Assembly (NCBI GenBank): GCA_038325105.1
Contig: JBBQIR010000023.1
Coordinates: 1 to 28,326 of the forward strand
Reading direction: 5' to 3'
DNA from: WSXY01 sp038325105
GTDB lineage: Bacteria > Actinomycetota > Coriobacteriia > Anaerosomatales > Anaerosomataceae
DNA length: 28,326 bases
Part shown: positions 1 to 5,709 of the stretch, piece by piece
Position numbering within the stretch: the first letter of the stretch is position 1
Layout of the letters: the number at the start of each line of letters is the position of its first letter
Position numbers and translations under genes: made by a program
The notes under the pieces: generated by a model
The model's input: the letters and a program-made list of their open reading frames with translations, nothing else
The model's database searches: none
Told to the model about the DNA's origin: nothing

Positions 1-255
1 GATCATTCCGACGAGGACTGGATATACCTGCTCGCCGAAATGCGTTTCGACAAGGAGCGCTTCGTCGGCATCGATGGAGCGCTCACGTCGGCGGGGATCG
101 AGCATGTGTGGGAGCCCTACGCGCCCGAGGAGGCACCGCTGCTTCGCCTCGGCATCTTCAACACCGAGCGATTCTCAGTTTCGGTGGCGGAGTCGCAGCT
201 CCAAGCGGCTCAGATTCTGCTCGCCAGCTTGCACGAGGACAGCTCGGCGGTGTAG
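1..255 (+). CDS. 3' end of a small DUF2007-like protein (partial)
   Basis: The reading frame is open from the left edge and stops at TAG 253-255, giving the last 84 residues; the start lies outside the window, although an ATG at 40 is in frame. The visible part has a pattern typical of DUF2007, a small domain often labelled putative signal transducing protein: a helix containing LTSAGIEHVWEPY, a central strand and a closing stretch (FSVSVAESQLQAAQILLASL) like the strand-plus-helix end of that family. No catalytic residues or membrane segments are visible. The insertion sequence begins only about 10 bases after the stop, so this gene appears intact at its 3' end but has lost its original downstream neighbour. 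The family assignment is from pattern memory only; a short hypothetical protein is the alternative. Confidence 0.5.
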   Translation, partial: DHSDEDWIYLLAEMRFDKERFVGIDGALTSAGIEHVWEPYAPEEAPLLRLGIFNTERFSVSVAESQLQAAQILLASLHEDSSAV

Positions 256-261
256 GTCGGT

Positions 262-1638
262 GCCCTCGTTGCCTCACGTCAGGAAGTGCTCAAGGGGCTG
301 ATTCGTTGCCTCATCAGAAATGTACTCGAACGTGGACGCCTCCACCCCCTTTGTCCTGGTCGCGTTCTTGAGTGCGGACAGTTCGAGCAGGCGCTCCTGA
401 AGCCGCCAGATCTCGCGTTTGAGCGCGACGGGGTTGAGCGTCGCATAGTGCTCTCGCAGATGCTCCTTGGCGTTGTCGTCGACCTCGCCTGAGGCCAGTA
501 CGCGGGTGTAGGGGGTGGCCGCGGAGCTGTGGCACCGCGTGACGCGCGACCCCTCCCGGGTCTTTGAGAGAAGCGACATCGAGGGCATGAAGAAGTTCGT
601 GTGCAACCTCAGCACGGCGTAGAGCTCGTTTAGCACCTCAAGCTCGTCGGGCGTGTCGTAGCGCGAGTAGCCGACGTTCCTTCTCACCACAGACCAGTTC
701 TTCTGCTCGACGTGGCAGCCATCGTTCTTGTTGCCGGCGCGCGAGCGGGTGAAGGTGATCTTGTTGGCGTCGCAGTAGCGCACAAGGTGTTTGTTGATGA
801 ATTCCGATCCGTTGTCAGAATCGATCCCAAGGAGGGGGAAGGGAAGCTTCGCCGCGATGTGCTCCAGTGCGGCGAACACCCACACCTGCGCCTTGTTCTT
901 GACCGCCCGGGTCTCGGTCCAGCCCGTTACCACGCACGTCACATCCAGTGTCTGGCAGAAGTCACCGCTGGGGTTTCCGCCCTCGTGTCCGACCAAGTCG
1001 ATCTCCACGAATCCGGGGCGCGAGTCGTCCCAGTCCGCCCAGGTCCTGATCGGGATCTGGGACTTCAGGAGCGTGCCCGGCTTGGTCATCGCCCGGCCGT
1101 GAAGCGTCACACTCGCACGGTCGGGAGCGAGCAGGCGATCGATCGTGGAAGCCGAGATCGATTGCAGCTTGGCGCGCACGTCGTCTGAGAGTACGAGTTC
1201 GCCGAAGAGTTCCATCACCCGACACATCTCGGGCAGGGCGGGAGCGATCCGCTTGCCGCACGCCGTGTCGAGCGTCGCCCAGATCTTGCGCAGAGGCAGC
1301 AACACCTCCGGTCCGTAGACACGAGGCCGCTTCCGGGTCGCCTTCTTCCCGGGACGCTCCTTAGGCGTACGCAGCAGGATCCTGGCGGCGTACGCACGGT
1401 TGTGACCCGTCAGCTGGACGAAGTGGTCCAGGATCGACCCCTTCTCCTTCTTCGAGGCCCTGCGATACGCCCGGTGCATCTCACGTGTCACGGCTTTGCG
1501 GTGTTCCATCGAAAGCGGCATCCGTGGCCTCCGAATCCTCCTCGGTGAGAGCCGAAGAGGACTCGGCTGCCTTCGAGTACATTCTTACGTGAGGCAACGA
1601 ATCGATTTCGAGTACTTTCCTGGTGAGGCAACGCGGGC
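262..1638 (-). mobile_element. Insertion sequence with two-copy terminal inverted repeats
   Basis: The element contains one transposase gene on the minus strand. Each end carries two copies of the 10-mer CGTTGCCTCA: left at 267-276 and 304-313, right (reverse complement) at 1590-1599 and 1624-1633. The inner copies share longer similarity: GATTCGTTGCCTCA at 300-313 matches 1590-1603, and AATGTACTCGAA at 319-330 matches 1572-1583. The outer repeat extends with one mismatch to 262-276 and 1624-1638, which sets the proposed limits. I see no convincing short target-site duplication, so the exact ends are uncertain by several bases. The element sits between the DUF2007-like gene and the tRNA-Lys promoter, and both look undamaged. 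Base composition matches the surroundings. Confidence 0.85.
274..1521 (-). CDS. DDE (rve-type) transposase of the insertion sequence
   Basis: This 415-residue protein would cut and join the ends of its own element. An N-terminal helical, basic region (about 5-65) looks like a helix-turn-helix DNA-binding part. The integrase-like core follows: FVEIDLVGHE with Asp175, GIDSDNGSEF with Asp236, and CHVEQKN with Glu272. Exactly 35 residues separate Asp236 from Glu272, the DD35E spacing of retroviral-type integrases. A C-terminal helical tail follows. ATG at 1521 is preceded on its strand by GGAGG at a good distance; an in-frame ATG at 1509 is the alternative. The stop codon (274-276 on the + strand) falls inside the left terminal repeat. 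The frame is intact, so the enzyme may be active. I cannot fix the IS family; it resembles transposases filed under ISNCY or labelled integrase catalytic domain protein. Confidence 0.88.
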   Translation of the reverse strand: MPLSMEHRKAVTREMHRAYRRASKKEKGSILDHFVQLTGHNRAYAARILLRTPKERPGKKATRKRPRVYGPEVLLPLRKIWATLDTACGKRIAPALPEMCRVMELFGELVLSDDVRAKLQSISASTIDRLLAPDRASVTLHGRAMTKPGTLLKSQIPIRTWADWDDSRPGFVEIDLVGHEGGNPSGDFCQTLDVTCVVTGWTETRAVKNKAQVWVFAALEHIAAKLPFPLLGIDSDNGSEFINKHLVRYCDANKITFTRSRAGNKNDGCHVEQKNWSVVRRNVGYSRYDTPDELEVLNELYAVLRLHTNFFMPSMSLLSKTREGSRVTRCHSSAATPYTRVLASGEVDDNAKEHLREHYATLNPVALKREIWRLQERLLELSALKNATRTKGVEASTFEYISDEATNQPLEHFLT

Positions 1639-1662
1639 GCTCGCAATCCGTAGTGGCGCAGG

Positions 1663-1668
1663 TATACT
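1663..1668 (+). promoter_or_regulatory. -10 element for tRNA-Lys
   Basis: TATACT lies 14 bases before the mature tRNA-Lys 5' end, as expected for a short-leader tRNA promoter. The same hexamer appears in the infC and pheS promoters of this window. No good -35 is visible: the region 17 bases upstream (1640-1645) reads CTCGCA. The right end of the insertion sequence stops only a few bases before this, so the element may have replaced upstream promoter sequence. Confidence 0.5.
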
Positions 1669-1682
1669 TTCCTTCGCTTCAC

Positions 1683-1758
1683 GGGCCGTTAGCTCAGCTG
1701 GTAGAGCAGGGGACTCTTAATCCCAAGGTCATAGGTTCGATCCCTATACGGCCCACCA
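1683..1758 (+). tRNA. tRNA-Lys (anticodon CTT)
   Basis: A 76-base cloverleaf with CCA encoded at 1756-1758. The acceptor stem pairs GGGCCGT with ACGGCCC, discriminator A1755. The D arm is GCTC/GAGC; the anticodon loop is CTCTTAA, giving anticodon CTT for the lysine codon AAG; the T arm is ATAGG-TTCGATC-CCTAT. The anticodon stem GGGGA/TCCCA has one unpaired top position (G.A). A terminator follows directly, so this tRNA appears to be its own transcription unit. Confidence 0.97.
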
Positions 1759-1770
1759 TCAGCACTTCAA

Positions 1771-1799
1771 AGGTCGGCGCCTCTGGCGGCGGCCTTTTT
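1771..1799 (+). terminator. Intrinsic terminator after tRNA-Lys
   Basis: A stem of GGTCGGCGCC with GGCGGCGGCC (one wobble, one internal mismatch) closes a 3-base TCT loop and is followed by TTTTT at 1795-1799. It lies between tRNA-Lys and tRNA-Leu and would end the tRNA-Lys transcript. Confidence 0.7.
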
Positions 1800-1822
1800 G
1801 CTATCATGAGTCTTTGGCTTTT

Positions 1823-1907
1823 GCGGGCGTGGCGGAATTGGCAGACGCGCCGGGTTTAGGTCCCGGTGAGGCGACTCATGGAGGTTCGAGTCCTCTCGCC
1901 CGCACCA
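1823..1907 (+). tRNA. tRNA-Leu (anticodon TAG)
   Basis: An 85-base type II tRNA with encoded CCA (1905-1907). The acceptor stem pairs GCGGGCG with CGCCCGC, discriminator A1904. The anticodon stem CCGGG/CCCGG encloses loop TTTAGGT, anticodon TAG, which reads leucine CUN codons, notably CUA. The long variable arm (TGAG...CTCA) supports leucine identity. Because a terminator precedes it, it should have its own promoter: TATCAT at 1802-1807 is a plausible -10, but no -35 is evident since that position falls in the terminator hairpin. Confidence 0.97.
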
Positions 1908-1965
1908 TTGCAGCCTACGTGGCGCCTGATGGCGTCCCCGAACACCAGTCATCACAGGAGGAACG

Positions 1966-3348
1966 TTGGAAACCACCGTAGAGCGTTTGGAAGGCAATCT
2001 CGTCCGGCTGAGCGTGACCGTACCCGCTACGGACGTGGATGCGTCAATCGAGAAAGCGTACCGCGACGTCTCGAGCAAGTTGCGGATTCCGGGCTTCCGT
2101 GCCGGCAAGGCGCCGCGCCCGATCATCGACTCGCACGTCGGCCCCGAGGCCGTCCTTGCCGAGGCGCAGGAAGAACTCGTCCAAGCTGCCTACTCGAACG
2201 CCGTTGATACCGAGGGGATTCGTCCGATCGAGTCTCCGGACATGGGCGAGCTTGACGCGCTCGTTCCCGGACAGCCGTTCACGTTCGTTGCGGAGATCAG
2301 CGTTCGCCCGGAGCTGCCACTCAACTCTCTCGATGATCTCGTCATTTACACGGGCGCCAGCAAGACGACCGACGCCGAGATCGACGCGCAGATCGACCAC
2401 AGCCGTGAGCGGTTCGCTACGCTCGAGACCGTTGAGCGTCCCGCGCAGGCCGACGACTTCGTGCTGCTTTCGTTCGTCGGCACCATCGAGGGCGAGACCT
2501 ACGATGGCAACACCGTCGACAAGTACCTCTACGAGATGAATCACGGTCTCATGCCCGAGGAGTTCGACGCCTCACTCGTTGGGGCGTCGGCCGGCGACGA
2601 AATCGTCTCGGAGTTCGTGATTCCTGAGACATCGTCTAACGAGGAGTTCGTCGGCAAGCTGGCTCGTTTTGAGATCACAGTGCACGAGGTCAAGGCGAAG
2701 ATCATGCCGCCACTCGATGACGCGCTTGCCGCAAGCGTCGGCGGGTTCGACACGCTCGAGGAAATGCGCGACGACATCCGCAAGAAACTCGACGAGAGCA
2801 AAGCCACCGGCCATGCTCGCCGCGTGGAGATGCTCTCCCGCGAGTTGGTCGCGGAGCGCCTCGAAGGCGAGATTCCCGAGGTCATGGTTCGGAGCCGCGT
2901 GTCGAGCATGACGCGGGACTTCTTCGAGAGCCTCGAGGAACGCGGAATATCGCTGCAGGACTACGTTGAGGCCACCGGTGTTCAGGTCGAACAGATTCAG
3001 CAAGACCTTGCCGTTCAGGCCGCTATCCGAGTCAAGGAGGAGCTTGCGCTCGAGTCGCTCTTCCGCGCAAAGGCTATGCACGTCTCCGACGACGACTTCG
3101 AGGTGGCGCTGCTTGAGCTTGCCGGCGGAGAGGCAGATGGCGTCGAGAAGATGCGGGAGAACCTCATCGAGTCCGGCGTCACGCCGATCGTCAAGGAAAG
3201 CATCGTCCACCAGAAGGCGCTTGACTGGCTGCTCGCAAACGTTGAGGTCCGCGAAGAAGAGGCGGCCGACGCACCTGCAGAGAAGAAGGCCAAGAAATCA
3301 GCGCCGAAGCGCAAGAGCGCCAAGGCCGCTGCGACCGAAGAGGAGTAG
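1966..3348 (+). CDS. tig: Trigger factor, ribosome-associated chaperone
   Basis: Trigger factor docks at the ribosome exit tunnel and shelters nascent chains; it also has peptidyl-prolyl isomerase activity. The 460-residue length is normal. The N-terminal ribosome-binding domain (about 1-115) carries the signature GFRAGKAPR at residues 43-51, at the same position as in E. coli. An FKBP-like isomerase domain follows (about 160-245, beginning DDFVLLSFVGTIEG), then a helical chaperone domain to about 425 and a charged Lys/Ala/Glu-rich tail. The start is TTG at 1966, set by AGGAGG at 1956-1961; no ATG fits the family's N-terminus. The stop is two bases before the clpP ATG, so tig-clpP-clpX is very likely one operon. 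Confidence 0.97.
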   Translation: METTVERLEGNLVRLSVTVPATDVDASIEKAYRDVSSKLRIPGFRAGKAPRPIIDSHVGPEAVLAEAQEELVQAAYSNAVDTEGIRPIESPDMGELDALVPGQPFTFVAEISVRPELPLNSLDDLVIYTGASKTTDAEIDAQIDHSRERFATLETVERPAQADDFVLLSFVGTIEGETYDGNTVDKYLYEMNHGLMPEEFDASLVGASAGDEIVSEFVIPETSSNEEFVGKLARFEITVHEVKAKIMPPLDDALAASVGGFDTLEEMRDDIRKKLDESKATGHARRVEMLSRELVAERLEGEIPEVMVRSRVSSMTRDFFESLEERGISLQDYVEATGVQVEQIQQDLAVQAAIRVKEELALESLFRAKAMHVSDDDFEVALLELAGGEADGVEKMRENLIESGVTPIVKESIVHQKALDWLLANVEVREEEAADAPAEKKAKKSAPKRKSAKAAATEEE

Positions 3349-3350
3349 GC

Positions 3351-3962
3351 ATGATCCACGAAGCGAAGGGCCTTGTACCTATCGTCGTTGAACAGACCTC
3401 GCGCGGTGAGCGCTCGTTCGACATCTTTTCGCGCCTGCTCAACGAGCGCGTTGTGTTCCTCGGCCATGAGATCGACGACACCATCGCTAACCTCGTGATC
3501 GCCCAGCTGCTCCACCTGGAGAGCGACGATCCCGAGAAGGACATCAACCTGTACATCAACTCGCCGGGTGGCTCGGTCACCTCGGGCATGGCGATCTACG
3601 ACACCATGCAGTACATCCGTTGCGACGTGAGCACGATCTGCATCGGCCAGTGCGCCTCCATGGCAGCGGTGTTGCTTGCGGCCGGCACGCCCGAGAAGCG
3701 TTTCGCGCTTCCCAACAGCCGCGTGCTCATTCACCAACCGTGGGGCGGTACTCAGGGGCAGGTCACGGACATCGAGATCCAGGCCAAAGAGATGCTTCGC
3801 ATGCGCCATACGCTCGACGAGATCCTGGCCAAACACACCGGCCAAACCGTTGAAAAGATTCACCTCGATACCGAGCGGGACAACATCATGACCGGCGAAG
3901 AAGCCAAAGCGTACGGCCTGGTCGATGCGGTCATGGTGCAGCGCCCGAAGACGGAGAGCTAG
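3351..3962 (+). CDS. clpP: ATP-dependent Clp protease proteolytic subunit
   Basis: ClpP forms the tetradecameric serine-peptidase chamber that degrades proteins unfolded by ClpX or ClpC. The 203-residue protein has a complete catalytic triad: Ser103 in GQCASMAAVLL, His128 in VLIHQPWGG and Asp177 in TERDNIM, each offset by six from the mature E. coli residues 97, 122 and 171. The short N-terminal segment before PIVVEQTSRGERS is typical of a cleavable propeptide or axial loop. ATG 3351 follows GAGGAG located inside the end of tig. The direct neighbour clpX supplies the unfoldase. Some actinobacteria carry two clpP copies; only one is visible here. Confidence 0.98.
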   Translation: MIHEAKGLVPIVVEQTSRGERSFDIFSRLLNERVVFLGHEIDDTIANLVIAQLLHLESDDPEKDINLYINSPGGSVTSGMAIYDTMQYIRCDVSTICIGQCASMAAVLLAAGTPEKRFALPNSRVLIHQPWGGTQGQVTDIEIQAKEMLRMRHTLDEILAKHTGQTVEKIHLDTERDNIMTGEEAKAYGLVDAVMVQRPKTES

Positions 3963-3970
3963 GACACACC

Positions 3971-5233
3971 GTGGACCATCACGACACCCCAGACAACCTC
4001 GTATGTTCGTTTTGTGGCAAGCCGCAACACCAGGTTCGCAAGCTCATCGCGGGCCCGGGTGTCTACATCTGCGACGAGTGCGTCGACCTCTGCAACGACA
4101 TCGTCGAGGAGGAGCACGTCGAGGAGTGGACCCCGGCCGGTCCGGAGGATCTTCCCACGCCGCGCGAGATCCTCGCGACGCTCGACGAGTACGTCGTCGG
4201 CCAGGATCTCGCCAAGAAGACGCTCGCCGTGGCGGTCTACAACCACTACAAGCGCATTCGTTGTACACCGTGCGATGACGTCGAGGACGTGGAGATCGCC
4301 AAGAGCAACATCTTGATCCTCGGCCCCACGGGCTGCGGCAAGACTCTTCTCGCACAGACGCTGGCGCGCATTCTGAAGGTGCCGTTCGCAATCGCCGATG
4401 CCACCACGCTCACCGAGGCTGGCTACGTCGGTGAAGACGTCGAGAACATCTTGCTCAAACTCATTACCGCTGCGGACTTTGACACCGCCAAGGCCGAAGT
4501 CGGCATCATCTACATCGATGAGATCGATAAGATCGCCCGGAAGGCCGAGAACCTCTCGATCACGCGCGACGTTTCTGGCGAAGGCGTGCAGCAGGCGCTT
4601 CTCAAGATTCTCGAGGGCACCGAGGCCTCGGTTCCGCCGCAAGGTGGTCGCAAGCACCCGCAGCAGGAACTCATCAAGATCGACACAACAAACGTACTCT
4701 TCATACTCGGCGGGGCGTTCGTCGGACTCGAGAAGATCATTGCCGATCGCATCGGCAAGAAGGGCGTCGGTTTCGGCGCCGAACTGAGCGATGCGACCAA
4801 GCACGATACGGGAACGCTGCTCGCCCAGGCGCTACCGGAGGACCTCCACCGCTTCGGGCTCATCCCCGAGTTCATCGGCCGCATCCCGGTCGTCGCGCAC
4901 GTCGAGGAACTCGGCGAAGAGGAGCTTGTCCGCATCTTGACCGAGCCTAAGAACGCGCTCGTCAAGCAGTATCAGCGTCTCTTTACACTTGAGGGTGTCG
5001 AGCTCCGCTTCACGGAGGATGCGCTCGCCGGCGTTGCCACGCAGGCGATCAAGCGCGCAACCGGCGCCCGGGGTCTGCGCTCGATTCTGGAGTCGCTGCT
5101 GCTCGACCTCATGTACGACCTGCCCGGTCGTACCGACGTCGAAATCGTTACCATCAGTGGGGAGGTCGTCAGCGGCACGGCCCGGCCCATGATTCTGCTC
5201 CGAGAGGTACCGTCACAAGACGCTTCGGCATAA
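3971..5233 (+). CDS. clpX: ATP-dependent protease ATP-binding subunit ClpX
   Basis: ClpX is the AAA+ unfoldase that recognises substrates and threads them into ClpP. The N-terminal C4 zinc finger has Cys12, Cys15, Cys34 and Cys37. Walker A is GPTGCGKT at 118-125, the pore loop is GYVGED, Walker B is IIYIDEIDKI, the RKH loop appears as GRKHP, and sensor II is GARGLRS. The ClpP-docking tripeptide seems to be VGF (in GVGFGAE) instead of the common IGF. The 420-residue length is normal. The GTG start at 3971 lies 8 bases after clpP, with AGGA six bases upstream. A terminator hairpin follows the gene. Confidence 0.98.
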   Translation: MDHHDTPDNLVCSFCGKPQHQVRKLIAGPGVYICDECVDLCNDIVEEEHVEEWTPAGPEDLPTPREILATLDEYVVGQDLAKKTLAVAVYNHYKRIRCTPCDDVEDVEIAKSNILILGPTGCGKTLLAQTLARILKVPFAIADATTLTEAGYVGEDVENILLKLITAADFDTAKAEVGIIYIDEIDKIARKAENLSITRDVSGEGVQQALLKILEGTEASVPPQGGRKHPQQELIKIDTTNVLFILGGAFVGLEKIIADRIGKKGVGFGAELSDATKHDTGTLLAQALPEDLHRFGLIPEFIGRIPVVAHVEELGEEELVRILTEPKNALVKQYQRLFTLEGVELRFTEDALAGVATQAIKRATGARGLRSILESLLLDLMYDLPGRTDVEIVTISGEVVSGTARPMILLREVPSQDASA

Positions 5234-5255
5234 AAGCGCCCGTTTCACGCGCAAG

Positions 5256-5283
5256 AAAAGGGGCCCCTCGGGGCCCCTTTGAT
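5256..5283. terminator. Bidirectional terminator between clpX and the Cys-rich gene
   Basis: A strong GC hairpin pairs AAAGGGGCCCC with GGGGCCCCTTT around a tight loop (5268-5269 at its centre). TTT follows on the + strand and TTTT on the minus strand. It sits between two genes that converge, so it can serve clpX from one side and the minus-strand small gene from the other. Confidence 0.75.
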
Positions 5284-5302
5284 TACTGTGGTGATGCGAT
5301 GC

Positions 5303-5524
5303 TCACTTAGCCGCAGCGATAATTTCGTCCGAACGCTCTGTCTGGCTGGGATAGAGGTCACCCGGAACGGCCGGCCTGCCAAGCGTGCGGAATACCATGT
5401 GCCTCGCGCACTGCGAGTTGCTTCCCCGGCAGTACCGTTGCTTGATGATATTCGACATCGAGGGCATCTCAGCCATCTGATCGTTGAAAAACAGGCAGGT
5501 CGGAAGCAGCTCGCAGTCGGCCAT
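5303..5524 (-). CDS. Small four-cysteine protein of unknown function
   Basis: I do not recognise a named family. The 73-residue protein has four cysteines, Cys4, Cys10, Cys32 and Cys39, in the pattern C-X5-C-X21-C-X6-C, which could hold zinc or an iron-sulfur cluster. Segments CLFFNDQMAEMP, QRYCRGSNSQCARHMV and VPGDLYPSQTERSDEII look like conserved blocks I believe recur in small hypothetical proteins of anaerobes, which is recollection and not a search. No signal peptide or membrane helix is visible. ATG at 5524 is chosen because AAGGGG lies about 8 bases upstream on its strand; a GTG at 5533 would add three residues. It is the only non-IS minus-strand gene in the window and converges on clpX. 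Being clearly protein-like in composition and having a ribosome site, it is probably real. Confidence 0.7.
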   Translation of the reverse strand: MADCELLPTCLFFNDQMAEMPSMSNIIKQRYCRGSNSQCARHMVFRTLGRPAVPGDLYPSQTERSDEIIAAAK

Positions 5525-5641
5525 GTAGATCACCCCTTCAGGAAGTGTCTCAATTCATTTTGATACAGATGCGGCAAACTGGACATACCCGCGCGACGAA
5601 CGGACCATCCGAACGGGTGCGCACGCGGGATAGGTGGCGTA

Positions 5642-5671
5642 TTCGCAGCGCACCCGTGTTTACCCTAGAAT
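5642..5671 (+). promoter_or_regulatory. Probable valS promoter
   Basis: TTCGCA (5642-5647) and TAGAAT (5666-5671) are separated by 18 bases, matching the consensus -35 at 4 of 6 and -10 at 5 of 6 positions. Transcription would start near 5679, about 30 bases before the valS ATG. The 185-base gap between the minus-strand small gene and valS otherwise holds no structure I can name; there is no T-box sequence ahead of valS. Confidence 0.45.
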
Positions 5672-5709
5672 CGTCTCCTATCCGGAACTGTGAAAGGGAT
5701 GCGGCTTCT

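Noticed and set aside
240..266. Short target-site duplication flanking the IS
   Set aside because: Compared bases left of 262-267 with those right of 1633-1638; no matching direct repeat of useful length.
5545..5709. N-terminal extension of valS to an upstream start at 5545
   Set aside because: The added 55 residues are unlike ValRS and would cover the likely promoter; the family N-terminus begins at ATG 5710.
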